A stretch of 64,000 nucleotides of DNA from Panaeolus papilionaceus (lineage: Eukaryota > Basidiomycota > Agaricomycetes > Agaricales), in contig JADNRZ010000013.1 in assembly GCA_015501605.1 (NCBI GenBank), forward strand, positions 806,001 through 870,000, read 5' to 3'. Below the pieces are notes generated by a model. The model saw nothing but the letters and a program-made list of their open reading frames with translations. It had not been told where the DNA came from and made no database searches. How positions within the stretch are numbered: position 1 is the first letter of the stretch; each line of letters opens with the position of its first letter. Of the stretch, positions 22,839-34,752 are shown in pieces. Both the position numbers and the translations under genes were made by a program.

Positions 22839-23408
22839 TCTAAAATATTGAAGTGGCCTGAGGGTGTTTGTGAGTGTAAGGAGCTAAGGTCAGGGTGGGG
22901 TCGGTGAAGCAGGGAACTGATGATGAGGTTTATGTATTGACAAATGATCTAAATTTGTCGGCTTCATCGGTCGGACTTTTTAATAGCGGGAAAATTTGGC
23001 TCCTTGAATTATGACTCGACTTCACATTCGGTTATCTGCCTTGTTTATTTACACCTTGATCGAACAGCTATTGAATTTATAAAGCACTTCGTATGGTTCT
23101 TTCAGCATTTTATGGACGCAACAGAAGAATTCTAGTGACTCCATGAGGAGGCTTGGCGCCGGTTGATAAGATAAGATCAATTGATCACATGTTTTGATCG
23201 ATTCGGCGCTCGGCAGAAGGCCCCGGTCATTTCAAGTTCAGCTCCTTCTCGAAGGTTATATCTACTCCTCCACGTTGATTTGAGTCCCAAAATCTGTAAT
23301 GGAATATCTAACCAGCTCGAAGGATGTTATATCCATCTAATATTTTTTTTGATAGCTTAAAGAATAATTCAATCAGGTGGAATCTGATTGAGCCTGTTGC
23401 TGGAATTA
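22839..23408. promoter_or_regulatory. Divergent intergenic promoter region, aminotransferase / HRI1-like gene
   Basis: 570 bp between two outward-reading start codons. It contains AT-rich stretches and a run of T near 23343-23350, but no single TATA box that I would assign. Confidence 0.4.
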
Positions 23409-24026
23409 ATGTCGATCTCTACGCGTCTTTCTATCCGGTGGCTACCTAACCCGCCATCTGAACCGACATCTACCATTGTATTGACACTGCCAAAAACGCA
23501 CATGTATATCGATCTTCGCCTTTCAGTCAGCAAACCAGAACTGTACTGGGGACTCGCCGGCTACAGCACCCACGTCGGAAACACCTGCACCTTCTCGCAC
23601 CTCATCGATTCTCGTGGTCAAGTTGGGGCCACGGATATAGGGGTGAACACAACTCAACCTGATGGCACAATTCTTGAGACGGGTAGCATGCTCAATTTTG
23701 ATACTGGAAAGGTGGAGGATTACGAAGAAGTGTGGTTCGAAGAGAAAAGAGAAGAGTATGTTGGATTGATCAGAGTCGAAGGGGAAGCGACTGGAATAAT
23801 GGCGAGGGTTGGAGAGTGGTGGCAGGTGATGGTATACGAGGACGGTGAGGTTAAGGCGGCACGATGGAGGAAGCAGGGAGAAGAATGGGAAATGATATGG
23901 GGGGTAGAGGAAGAGTGGGATGGGGGTCCACCCGTCGACGTCTTGAATGGGCAGGTCGTTGGGAATGTCATCCGGTACGCAGGAAGGGAATGGAATGTCG
24001 TAGAGTTATCTGATGAATCATCCTAA
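23409..24026 (+). CDS. HRI1: HRI1-like protein (205 aa)
   Basis: A single exon. The ATG at 23409 is chosen because the upstream in-frame codons are not ATG and the family motif starts right after it (STRLSIRWLPNPPSEPTSTI). Family-typical features follow: YIDLRL, the aromatic GLAGYSTHV, SHLIDSRG, TDIGVN, ETGSMLNFDTGKVEDYEEVW and a WEMIWGVEEEW strand. The Hri1 family consists of small beta-rich fungal proteins of about 200-250 residues; yeast Hri1 interacts with Hrr25 kinase and Sec72, but its molecular function is unresolved. The length fits. The aromatic-rich beta strands argue against a chance frame. Confidence 0.8.
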   Translation: MSISTRLSIRWLPNPPSEPTSTIVLTLPKTHMYIDLRLSVSKPELYWGLAGYSTHVGNTCTFSHLIDSRGQVGATDIGVNTTQPDGTILETGSMLNFDTGKVEDYEEVWFEEKREEYVGLIRVEGEATGIMARVGEWWQVMVYEDGEVKAARWRKQGEEWEMIWGVEEEWDGGPPVDVLNGQVVGNVIRYAGREWNVVELSDESS

Positions 24027-24361
24027 TATCTAATAATACATCCAATTGAACAAAATCTGAACACCGTTTACTCGCATGTGCTCATGGGAGCTGACAGCTG
24101 ACACAGTGGGAAGGATATGCCTTATCATCTCTCAGCCACTTGCTGAATATGGTCGTGATGTGAATTATTCACCCGGTCTATGAGGGCTTAACATAAGCGC
24201 CTTGTAAGCTATTAGTATTAGAACTGTTCCGTTTTTATTGTCTCCGTGGTGGGCCGTATAATTGAGTTCAAATTACATCTATTTTGGCCATATAAAGCTA
24301 GAACATGCCACACTTAAATTGCTAAGCTAGGATATCAAACCCCATCTCAACATACAAACCG
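24027..24361. promoter_or_regulatory. Promoter region of alpha/beta hydrolase 1 with TATA box
   Basis: TATAAAG at 24291-24297 stands about 65 bp before the ATG of the first hydrolase. The third hydrolase has a TATAAAG at nearly the same distance. Confidence 0.55.
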
Positions 24362-25724
24362 ATGCCCACAATTTCTATTCGTCCAGACCTCACATACTAT
24401 TACGCGGACAGTGGTGCTCCATCTGCCCCTGATTACGATACAATCGTGATTATTCATGGTCATACCTTTCACAGTGGTATTTATCTCTACATCTGTTTAC
24501 CATCTTTATAAGGCATAATTAAAAACCGATCACCTATCTAGGAATATTTGAGCGTCTGTTTATCAACTCCGCTAAGCGGGGCCTCCGCATTCTCGCCATC
24601 AACCGAAGAGCATACCCAGGAACGACCCCATACAACGACGTAGAACTCGCATCAGTTCATTCGTCCTCAGAGGATGTAGTATTCCAGTTCATGCAACAGC
24701 AAGGAACTGACCTCGCCTTTTTGATTGATGAGCTGGTGGCGGAGTGCGATCTTCCTCCTGGCAGAAATCTGACTATTTGTGCATGGTCACTGGGGAATGC
24801 CTTCTTGTTTAACACCCTGACGGCTATCGAACTTGTGGAGAGAGATGTTAGAGACAGATTGTCCAAACGCGTCAAGGGAGTTATCCTGTGGGGTAATTTT
24901 ATACTCTTTAAATATGCCCGACCTCTACCAAGCTGTTTTTTTTTTTTCCTATATAGACCCCCCCGCGATGTGCTTCGGGGTCAAGGAGCCGGCAGGAAGC
25001 TGGCATCCTTTATTAGACAAAACTCTATCACTCGAAGCCCGTGGTCCCGCGTTTGGATTATGGGTGAGTGTGTTCCCTGATTTTTCATATTCGAAAGGGT
25101 TTAACTTAGTTTTTCATTTAACGTTGAGGCTGCGAGCTACTGGGCTCACGGTGACGTCTCAACCCACGATTTCGGGCAACTCGCACAGTGCGAAGCCATG
25201 GCGGAGCCTTCACCGACGACAGTCCGAATGTCTCCGGAGGAATTTATGACTACCACCAGCATATCTTCCCCTAATGAGGGCCCTGACGCCTCGCTGATTG
25301 TATCGCCCCTCTTGATGACCGTCCAACAACGTCAGAGCAAGAGAGCCTTACTGGATCCGGTCATTCGGGACTTATGGGGCAGGCCCCGGTTCTGCCATCT
25401 TCTGGGTGACGCAAATGCTTGGACTGTTATTTATGGTCATTGGGCTCTCGAGGATATCATGAAAACAGCCGAGGGGAGCTTAACCGATGACTATGGTGTT
25501 GGATACAAATCGATGAAAGGCGGTAATCACTTCGTAGGTCCTTTAAGTGAGAGTTGTGCCCCTCTAGCTGACTGCTTTTCTCTTCGAAGGTGATGTGGGA
25601 CTATCCTGAGGTGGCGCTGGAGGTTCTTCAAGCTTGCATCTGGGGGGATATGAGTCCCACTTCTGTCGGACCGGTTAGGCAACAGCAACAAGTGGGACAT
25701 GCCGTAATAAGATCTATAAATTAG
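24362..25724 (+). CDS. Alpha/beta hydrolase fold protein, tandem copy 1 (370 aa)
   Basis: Exons 24362-24476, 24542-24892, 24957-25063, 25129-25533 and 25590-25724. The exon pattern is shared with the next two genes. The core reads IHGHTFHSG (oxyanion-loop region), a nucleophile elbow CAWSLGNAF with Ser near residue 121 in an A-x-S-x-G form, an acid candidate in LLGDANAW, and the catalytic histidine candidate in GGNHF near the C-terminus. The third intron acceptor follows a long T tract. The C-terminus is longer and more Gln-rich than in the other two copies. The family is a serine hydrolase type; substrate unknown. No signal peptide, so probably cytosolic. Confidence 0.88.
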
Positions 25725-25945
25725 TTGTCAAACGTACTTCATGCCCGGGTTCTAGCGCCATAATGTTTTATTTAAGCTACATATTTCCTACGCCAGATGA
25801 CCACCAGTTATGCCAAAAAAAATCGCCGCAAGTTAGATGAACCTTGACACCGGGATCAACGGATTTAGAAGGTCCTGAGTATCAGCTGCTCGTAAAAAGG
25901 GCTCAACTAATACTGTACGCCAACTCAAGAGACACTCGCGCATCC

Positions 25946-27278
25946 ATGCCCGTCATTAGTATCTTCGATACCGGTGTCCATTACTTCTACCTAGACAGTG
26001 GGGAACCGCACTCTCCAGTGTATGACACTATTGTTATGCTTCACGGCCATACCTTTCACAGTGGTAAGCTCCTTCTTGGCACCGTCCTATCTTGTACTGT
26101 AACCCGACCAATTTGTTAAAAGGGACATTCCAGCGCCTGCTCGAGCCTGCCTGTAGTCGAAGTCTGCGTATCATTGCTGTAAACAGAAGGGGGTACCCTG
26201 GTTCGACGCCGATCACAGAAGAGGAAGCGCGTGCCATGAATTCTCAGGACGAGAACTTGGTCCAAGAGTTTGTCCAAGCTCATGGTACGAACTTAGCACT
26301 TATGGTGGATGCACTGGCAATTGAGCTCGATCTACCTCCTGGTCGTAATTTGACCCTCTGTGCATGGTCGTTGGGGAATTGTTTCCTTGTGACCACGCTC
26401 GGGAGCATCGAAGCCTTGGAATCCGATGTGAGAAACCGTCTGAAGAACCGCGTGAAAGCAGTTATACTTTGGGGTGAGTGCTCAACCAATTTTACAGCCT
26501 CTTGAAGCCTGCCTCACAGGCCGAATAGATCCTCCCGGATTCGCTTTTGGAACCATGAATATCGCGGGAGGGTATGTACCACTCTACGATGACGATATTG
26601 CGCCTGAACGTCGCGTGCCTGCATTTGCCTCCTGGGTATGACTATCTAACTTCGCTTTTAAAATATATATAACCATAATTTACGCGAACCTAAGGTCTCC
26701 AGTTATTGGAAGCACGGCGACTTGTCTTCGCATGATTTTAATCAGCTGGAGCAGCGCATTGCTCCCCAGGTTCCACTTCCATCAACAGACCGAATGACCC
26801 CTAAGGAGCTGGCGTCCATGATATCGTCATCGCCTGAAGCTCAGGTTCCTGACAACATGTTCGTTTTATCACCGGTATTCGTTGCCGCATTAGGGCGTCA
26901 GTCACGAAAAGCGTTCTTGGATCCCGCAGTTCGAGAGATGTGGGGTAATCCCCAGATGTGCCATCTGATGGGAGACTCTAATTGTTGGCCAGTAGTGTAT
27001 GGTCATTGGTGCGCTCAAGATTTGATGGTGAAGGAGAATGTGAAAGCGGGTCTGGCGATACGTTTTAAGTCTATGAAGGGGGCTAATCATTTTGTGAGTT
27101 TGCTTCGGTGCATTCTACCTTTTTGTGAATCCTTGCTCACATCTTTATCTCAACTTGTCGCGTATCGAAGGTCATGTGGGAGCATCCGGAAATGACATTA
27201 GATGTGCTTCGAGACTGTATTTCAGGTGATATGACCACGGTTCACTTTACTAGTTCAGATCGTACGAGCAAGCTCTAG
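25946..27278 (+). CDS. Alpha/beta hydrolase fold protein, tandem copy 2 (360 aa)
   Basis: Exons 25946-26063, 26123-26473, 26529-26635, 26695-27093 and 27171-27278. Exon 2 (351 nt) and exon 3 (107 nt) have exactly the lengths seen in copies 1 and 3. Motifs: LHGHTFHSG, NRRGYPGSTPITEEEA, the elbow CAWSLGNCF (Ser near residue 122), MGDSNCW, and GANHF before the last exon. An upstream open stretch from 25844 has no matching counterpart in the other copies, so I start at the ATG aligned with them. Unlike copies 1 and 3, no TATAAAG was seen about 65 bp upstream, which hints at different regulation. Confidence 0.88.
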
Positions 27279-27937
27279 CCAATCATCGCCGCAGACAGAC
27301 TCGACAATGTAGATAATTCAAATGCATATTATACCTGGCTTGTACAGGCCATGACCACAAAGGAAATAAAAGCCAACTTGAAAGTTCAAACAGCAGACTG
27401 CTGTCTCCTGGCTGTCCTATCAACAGCTGAACTTCCTTCCCACGGTGATAATTAAGTTTAGGACCACAGAGATTGCTTACATTGAGGTGAACTTGAAATA
27501 TGGACGAAGTGATAGCACCACGCCGCAGATCTTAAAATAATTACCCGATAGTAATATAACTTGCGCAATGGATGCATAATGACCCGAAATCGTGTTCCGC
27601 GATAGACCGTACGCTTCACGTCCATGTATTTTCGTAGCTTCCAGTGGCGCCCAACACCTCGATGCTCGTTTAATTATTACATTTATATTATGTATATCCC
27701 ACTCATTAGGTTCTATTCGACTCCCAGACTTTATTCTAGAGAATTTATCCCATGTCAACATATATAGCTACTAACAGGTAGTGGAAGGCCGAAGGTGCCC
27801 GGTTGTCTGCCAGCTGTTTTCTTGATAAGGTTTGACTTCAAGTGCTAGTATAAACGTCATATATATAAAGACGTGAGCAGACACTGTGTTTTTAGTGTAT
27901 TCTACCCTTTTACGTGCTTACAACCCTCGACGTTACA
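27279..27937. promoter_or_regulatory. Promoter region of alpha/beta hydrolase 3
   Basis: 660-bp spacer. TATAAAG at 27864-27870 in an alternating AT stretch lies about 70 bp before the ATG. No gene seen in the rest. Confidence 0.5.
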
Positions 27938-29231
27938 ATGAACATCATTTCTCTTCGTGAAGACATGCAGTACTCCTACATAGACAGCGGGAAACCAGAC
28001 GACCCAGAATATGACACAATCATTATTATTCATGGTCACACATTTCATGGAGGTAGTTCCCTCTGCGATTACTTGGATCCTTAACCTGACTCCGTCTTTC
28101 AAGCCGTCTTTGAATGCTTATTCAAACCAGCCCTCTCCCGGGGCCTCCGTATAATTGCTATCAATCGACGGGGATACCCAGGGTCTACACCAATCACCAA
28201 AGAGGAAATAGATATCTTGAACTCGTCTTCTCAAGACGAAATTCACGGCCTTGCAGAGCAACATGGGGTCAACCTAGCGCGTGTCATTGATAGGATAATG
28301 CTCGATGCAGATCTTCCACCTGGCCGCAACGTAACCCTTTCTGCATGGTCCCTGGGCAACTACTTTCTGGTCAACATCTTGGCAACGATCGACGCACTAG
28401 ACGAAGGTGTAGGAGAGAGGTTAAAAGCGCGCGTGAAGGGAGTCTTAATGTGGGGTGAGCATCTAATTCTTTTTGGTTAGTATCCATATCTTTAGCTAAA
28501 AGGTACAGACGCACCGGTTCATTGCTTCGGCGATAGGGGTCCCGAGGGACACTATGTGCCTCTGTATGACGAGCTTATTGAGCCAGAGAAACGCGGGACC
28601 GCGTTCGGAGTTTGGGTATGATACTGGACTGGCTTTTTACATATATTCGAACGGCACCACTCATCTCTTCGCAACTCTTCAGGTTGCAGCCCATTGGCGG
28701 CACGGGGATATCGCTTCACATGACTTCAAGCAACTGGAGCAACGCATTCCGCTGGAGCAACCTCCCCCGAGTATCTATGGAATATCACCCGATAAGCTCA
28801 TGGTTATGATGAATCTGTCCCTTGATTGTCAGATTCCGGATACCATGCTGTTGACAACACCGAATATTCTTGCAGTGCAGCAACGCCAAACGCAGAAGGC
28901 TTTCCTAGACCCGTCGATTAAAAAGATGTGGGGTGACCTCAAGATTTGCCATATGGTTGGCGATGCCAACTGCTGGCCGGTCATCTATGGTCATTGGTGT
29001 CTCGAAGATATGGTGAGAAAGGAGGTGGATACCAGTGCGATCAACATGGGATTCAAGACCCTTGAGGGAGGAAATCATTTTGTGCGTTGAGCCTTTTGAT
29101 AGCGTATCCCTGCTCATGATTTCTTCTTTTCGCTATGGAAGGTCATGTGGGAGCATCCTGACCTCACGTTGGACGCTCTCCAAGCGTGTCTTGAGGGAGA
29201 TATGGCTTCAATTCGGGTGGTCAAATTGTAG
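27938..29231 (+). CDS. Alpha/beta hydrolase fold protein, tandem copy 3 (353 aa)
   Basis: Exons 27938-28052, 28104-28454, 28509-28615, 28683-29081 and 29142-29231. Same intron positions and phases as copies 1 and 2. Motifs: IHGHTFHG, NRRGYPGSTPITKEE, the elbow SAWSLGNYF (Ser near residue 121), MVGDANCW, GGNHF and MWEHPDLTLDALQACLEGDM. It is closer to copy 2 than to copy 1 in the cap region (for example EGHYVPLYDELIEPEKRG against GGYVPLYDDDIAPERR). No signal peptide or membrane segment. All likely catalytic residues are kept, so I expect an active hydrolase of unknown substrate. Confidence 0.88.
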
Positions 29232-29343
29232 ATATATATCTTTGGTGTAAACACGGTTGCTAAATTGTCAAGTGTAATTGTACTATTGGATAGTAGTGGA
29301 AAACGAGAGAAAGTACCGTTCATTCTCTTCGATTTGTACAGCT

Positions 29344-30466
29344 TCAGGTGAAACGCTTGAACCATTCGACAACGCTCTTCGCACAGTGCTCCTTCGCCCA
29401 ACCTGAAATACCCGTCAATTGAACATGAACCGGAAAGTGGAGGTGTAAACTCACGACTAATCTCAACCGCGGGATCTCCGCGCGTAGCGAATCCATGCGA
29501 AACGCCCGAGTAAACCTGGATGAGATATGTTGCGTTGATTTCTCGCAAGATGTCTTCGGCCTGACGACGCTTGTCCGCAGGGAATGTGTTGTCAATTTCT
29601 AGCAAAGAAGGTTAAATACGGTGGCTCTCAGACGGGTGATAAATTCATATACCAGCACACGACAAAAGAAGGGGCTCTTCGCACATGCAAAGTCATTATA
29701 AGGCGACGTTCTCGAGACAAAAAGCGAGTAACTCACTTTTTAGATTCCTGAAATCATCCCCCCTCAAAGCGGTCGGATGAGCAAACGCAGCTGGTCTTTT
29801 GTTCATATAGTCATCCAGTGAGATAAGTTAGGATGCGTACCTGCAACAACGTCGTTTGTTGTCGCAGCCTGAAGGACGTATGGGCCTCCATAGCAGTAAC
29901 CTAACCGTAACTAATTAGACAAAGTCCTCTGACTGATGTGTTGGGTTGCTCACCGACTGCACAAAACTTTGCATCCACCCCGTACATATCTCGAACAGCC
30001 TCAACCCACCTCGGTATCGCTTTTTCAGATAATTCCCTGGATTTACTGAACCACGCGTCCCTGTTGAAATTGGATTCTTTCGAGTGACGCTGTATTGGAT
30101 CACCGAAAAAGTAATCAAGACCAAGAACGTAGAAGCCTAAGGGCCAATATTTAAATATTCAGGACCTACACCAACTCGCGCGCTAGTAGATCACTTACCT
30201 TGAGACGCGAAGTAATCCTGTAGAAGTTGAGCTTTGGTAGAGAAGGGGCCAAACACATCAGGGAAGAAGAGGATCACTTTCTTAGGGCCCGCAGTACCTA
30301 GCGGTGGCTCGGCTAAATAGGTTTCAACACCTGCAATGGTGATGTTCCTCCCCTTCGGCTCGCCTGTATGCTGGACGGCCTGAGTGAAATATCTGGCATT
30401 TTGTGCATTTGGCGTGATAATGGCTTTTGTCGCTATACTCAGGGGTCGAGTCCTCATGACATGCAT
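29344..30466 (-). CDS. Dienelactone hydrolase family protein (263 aa)
   Basis: Exons 30466-30199, 30136-29954, 29900-29841, 29790-29737, 29676-29653 (24 nt), 29598-29455 and 29402-29344. The frame stays open upstream to about 30547 but has no ATG there, so I take the ATG at 30466. Domain core: FFPDVFG, DYFFGDP, the nucleophile Cys in AVGYCYGGPY (near residue 153), Asp in AEIDNTF (near 199) and His in SGVSHGFATRGD (near 230). This is the Cys-Asp-His triad of the dienelactone-hydrolase family, as in yeast Aim2-type proteins. The first 35 residues are basic and Ser/Thr-rich and could be a mitochondrial presequence. The in vivo substrate is unknown. Confidence 0.9.
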
Positions 30467-31051
30467 GGCTGACAGTAATCTTTGGTCAAGTTTCCGGCCA
30501 TGCAAGGGTCCATTCAGCGCCAGTCTCACAGAACCACGCAAGCTCACTGTGGAAGTCAGAATTATGGCGTCAAATTAGTGTAAATGAACACTAAATACTT
30601 GCTTGTTAAACCAGAGTGTGACCACAACCAGCGTTTCGCTGAGTATGCACCAACGCGTGAGATCGGTAAAAGCATTTTCGTGAATCTAGTAGGTGAATTT
30701 GCTGTCTGTCAACATATTGTCATCCTTTGAACATTAGAACACAATAATGACAACCTCTTGCTGAGGTAATGACCTCCTGAGACGCGTCAAGACGCAATAG
30801 ATTGGATAAGGTTGTTGTAGGGAGACAACCTACATCGGCATGGGAGTGTGGAATACTGGCCACCTAGGCCTGACGTCGATGTCAGCAACTTGGTCGGAAC
30901 ATGCCGAGTGCTTTTCTCACGGGTATCCATCTTTCGAAGGCAGACTCATGATCAGACTGCTTGGTTGTATTCACCCATTAACCGTTATGAGCTCCACCAC
31001 TGTGGTTTATTACTGAGCGGGAAGAATTAGCAACATAAGCTATTTTGACTA
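30467..31051. other. Intergenic, no supported gene
   Basis: Promoter side of the dienelactone-hydrolase gene and 3' flank of SDR-C. Short open frames only. Confidence 0.4.
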
Positions 31052-32602
31052 TTACTTCTCTGATTTCTTTACAAGAAATCCCCTTTTCTTGAAGTCCTCG
31101 ACACAATCTTCGATGCAGGACTGGAAGCTGCGATACTCAATTCCGAATATTTCCTTGCTCTTGTTATTCCGGAAGTTGACCTGCATCGTGATTGTAGAGT
31201 AATCAATTCCACCTGATGCTCCCTTCGCTTCTTTGGCTGTTTCGGGCTCTAGGGAAGGCAGGATACCGTCCCGAACGAGCTCTGGATATGAATTGGCAAT
31301 AACATCTCCTGGAACAAATGACGGCACCTTAGTATTCAGTACGACATAATGATTAGCATACATACGTGCTTGTGCCCAGGTTGATGTACCTAGATAAAAT
31401 TTCAGAGTAAAGTAATTAGTATCCTTTTCCGTTGTTCATAACGATTCGTAGTGTTGGCAATGTCGTACCAGCAGACACTATGATTCGCTGTCCTCCTGCA
31501 GCGGGCTCATTCAGAGCATCGACGTGTACTCTGCTAATGTCCTTTGCATGTACATAAGAGAATGATCCATTTCCTGCTTTTAGCGCCTTTTCTGCATCGA
31601 AAATATTGTGATATAAACCGTGGAGAGATGATGTAAGGTGCTCGGGCTTGCTAGTGTCAAGGTGAGATCCCTAGTAAAGAGTAAATGCGTGAGAGTCAGT
31701 TATGCCCACTAACGAGGTTCGTGGTCAATAATCGTACGCACCCCCAAGATCTGGTGTCGAAGAAAGGTTTCGAGTCGCGTAAGAATCGAATGATGGCGCT
31801 GGTATGTCACAAATTAGAGAACTCACGAATGGTGGTTGTAAAGTGACGATATCCCAGTCAATCGTTTCTTTATGCTGCTCATAGAACCTCCACGCGGCTG
31901 GACAGAAATTAACCGCTCATCACATCAATAAAAAAACCAAAACTTACCACGTTCAGCCAGTGTCTTCGAGGCTCTGTACTTGAACATGTACGGTGCATCA
32001 CTACCTTGCGCCTTCGTCTTCTCAACCCACACATCACCCCAGTTGCTCTCGTCCCAGATCTGCACTGGATCCTGGCTATCTTCGATGATTGCAGCGCATG
32101 ACGAGGTGATGATAATTCTTTTGACTTTCTTTCCAAAATTCAAAGCACTTTTCAGGATGCCAAGGGTTCCTTCCACGGCTGGTTTTATGAACACTATATT
32201 CAGTGCGTCAATATACTGTCCGATATCTGGTACAGCTTCTAGACTTACAATCCGGATCAGTCCCTCCCGGGCTAAGCGGTGAAGCAACGTGCTCGATCGC
32301 AACAACATCTTTTACTGCCTCATCGAATGCTCCTTCCTGTGTCCCTAGCTAAGCCCGCCTTCTCCGAGATGCGAGGACGTCAAGAAATTTACCTTGGTGA
32401 TATCCTCGACAGTTATCCACTGAAATCTGTCACTATAGTTGGAGAACTTTGTATCTAACCATTTGCCCTTTTCCTCGGAACGGACCGTTCCCCGAACCGA
32501 GAACCCCTTTTCGAGGAGATCATAGATAATCCACAGTGCGAGATAGCCATTGGCTCCTGTAACTAGGACCTTGTTCTGGGGGATAGGTTCGATGAGGGTC
32601 AT
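31052..32602 (-). CDS. SDR-C: NAD(P)-dependent extended short-chain reductase (368 aa)
   Basis: Exons 32602-32393, 32336-32249, 32193-31948, 31897-31827, 31750-31742 (9-nt micro-exon, Ile-Leu-Gly), 31670-31469, 31389-31366 and 31308-31052. I start at MTLIEPIPQNKVLV, which aligns with SDR-D; an in-frame upstream extension exists but looks like 5' UTR. Motifs: [21 protein letters not shown] and YRASK near residue 173. The third exon combines what SDR-A, B and E split with an intron, so one intron has been lost. TATATAAAG (minus strand) at 32687-32695 lies about 85 bp upstream. Substrate unknown. Confidence 0.9.
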
Positions 32603-32686
32603 TATAATGGTTATGGTGAAGAGGCGAGAGTTGATCGACACGGTTTTTTGGGGGTTGTAAGCGTCCTCTGTCCTCACTCTCTTTGT

Positions 32687-32695
32687 CTTTATATA
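32687..32695 (-). promoter_or_regulatory. TATA box of SDR-C
   Basis: Reads TATATAAAG on the minus strand, about 85 bp before the chosen start codon. Confidence 0.5.
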
Positions 32696-32876
32696 CCACT
32701 CGGACAGATTTCATGCCGATGCGCTAATTCTGACAGACTGATGACGCGTCGAGTGCTTGTTGAGTAAGCCTCTGGATCAGATGACGACTTTCATTACTAA
32801 GAGTAGCTGCTACAACCGATGTATTCGATAGGACAGTATTTTTCTAACTAATTACATTGAATCGCGCCTCTGATAT

Positions 32877-34400
32877 TTAGTCTGACTTGGCATCGAAGAA
32901 TCCTCTTTCCTTGAAGTACTCCATACTGTCTTGGATACATTCCTCAAAGCCTCTATATTCGATCCCAAATATAGCTATGCTTTTATCGTTCCGGTAGTCC
33001 ACCTTGCTAGTTACGGCAGGGTAGTCCACCTTACCGCCGGGCTGGACTTCTCCAGATGCATCATCAGGTGGCAAAGTCGGTAGGAAACCATCTCGAACCA
33101 ATTCTGGGTACAGTTTCCTGATCAGTTCGCCTGCGAAAAGATTAGCTTGTGGTGCAGATCGTGCGCTAATACAGACATCATTCACCTGCCTGACCCCATG
33201 TCGATGACCCTACGCGTCAATTACGTCAATTAGTCAAGCTAACTATGGAAGGTGTTACATGTAAAGTTGACCTACCAGCTGATAAGATGATTCTTTGCCC
33301 TGCAGCAGCAGGTGTGTTGAGTGCCTGAATGTGTAAACGACTTGCATCCTTTACATGCACATAGGAGAGGTATCCATTTCGCGCATTCCTGGCCCTCTCC
33401 GTATTAAAGGCGTTATAATACAGGCCTTGCAGTGACGACGTGAGGTTCTCAGGCTTTTTAATTTCAAGGTGGGACCCCTGGTAAAGTGTATTGTTCAGCA
33501 TCGGGGGGGGGAATGCGCGTTAAGGGGAATGATAATATTTTGCACTTACTCCCAGGATCTACGTATGAATGAGTGGAAAGTTCCGACGTGGTTTGGCTGA
33601 AAAACTTACGAATGGAGGATGCAAAACGACCATATCCCAACCAACCTTCCCTTTATTCTCCTCGTAGAAGGTCCATGCGGCTTTTCACAATTTTAATCTC
33701 AGAGTATGGGAAATCATTTTCAAATTAAAATTACCTCTCTCGGCCAAAGTCTTCGACGCCTTGTACTTGGACATGAAGGGCGCATCCTTTCCCTGCTCTC
33801 TCACCTGCTGGACGTAGTCGTCTCCCCAGTTACTCTCATCGAAAACTTGAACTGGATCCTGGCGATCTTCACCGATAGCTCCACAAGAGGATGTAATCAC
33901 AATGCGTTTGACTTCTTTTCCATGGTTCAAGGCGCTAGTCAGGATACCCACAGTACCTTGCACGGCTGGTTTGATAAGCACTGTATGTATCCACAACGTT
34001 ATCAGCCGCCTTTTTTAGATTGGGCCCAGCTTTCTTGGCTTACGGTCAGGATCGGTACCTCCTGGGCTAAGAGGCGACGCGACATGCATAATGGCGACGA
34101 CATCTTTGACCGCTTCGTCGAAAGCATCGTCCTAAATCATGTTGAGATGTCACTTCGCAATGCAATCATGTAACTGCATAAAGGGTTCACCTTGGTAATG
34201 TCTTCGACAACGATCCACTCGAATCTTTTGCCATATGAAGCAAATTTTGCCGTGAGCCATTTACCCTTCTCCTCAGATCGGACTGTGCCTCTGACTGAGA
34301 ACCCGCTGTCCAGGAGATCGTAGACAATCCAGAGCGCAAAATACCCATTAGCGCCTGTAATGAGAACTTTGCTCTTTTGAGTGGCTTCTATCAAGGTCAT
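32877..34400 (-). CDS. SDR-D: NAD(P)-dependent extended short-chain reductase (367 aa)
   Basis: Exons 34400-34191, 34131-34044, 33980-33735, 33680-33610, 33558-33550 (9-nt micro-exon, Ile-Leu-Gly), 33477-33276, 33209-33186 and 33130-32877. Direct tandem neighbour of SDR-C with the same exon plan, including the missing intron in the SSCGAI region. Motifs: VLITGANGYFALWIV, the active site YKASK, and the family C-terminus IFGIEYRGFEECIQDSMEYF. The intron before exon 6 contains a run of eight to nine C on the minus strand, unusual for these short introns. Expected to be an NAD(P)H-dependent carbonyl reductase, substrate unknown. Confidence 0.9.
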
Positions 34401-34726
34401 TTTCTAAGAAGACAATAGCTAGTCCTTCGTGGTTTTCAGTAAATGGTGGTACGTGGGGAGATGAGCTGACACCTGTGTCACAATTGCAGAAACTTGCTGT
34501 GTCACTGCTATCACGTTGGATTTGTTGATAACAATCAGAAATCGATTATTGTACACCGTACACGTATGACGGGTATGCCCTTGATTTGATGAGACTTACG
34601 TCGGTGTTCACAGTATCGGAGGCTTGATGTCGCCGTCGAGGTGTATTGCTCCAATCATCATGGCCCGTTGCCTTCGTCGGAAAGGGGAAGGTTCCATGGG
34701 GCTAAGACTAAACGATGTCGCCATCA
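34401..34726. other. Intergenic flank of SDR-D
   Basis: Upstream region of SDR-D up to the MITE-like element. No gene seen. Confidence 0.4.
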
Positions 34727-34752
34727 GGCCATCAGGAATTTGGCATTTTACT

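Noticed and set aside
32603..32677. Longer N-terminus for SDR-C
   Set aside because: The upstream extension does not align with any paralogue, while MTLIE matches SDR-D exactly at the start.
33490..33520. C-run in an SDR-D intron as a G-quadruplex regulator
   Set aside because: A single homopolymer run without the spaced G-tracts needed; more likely simple slippage or a sequencing-sensitive tract.
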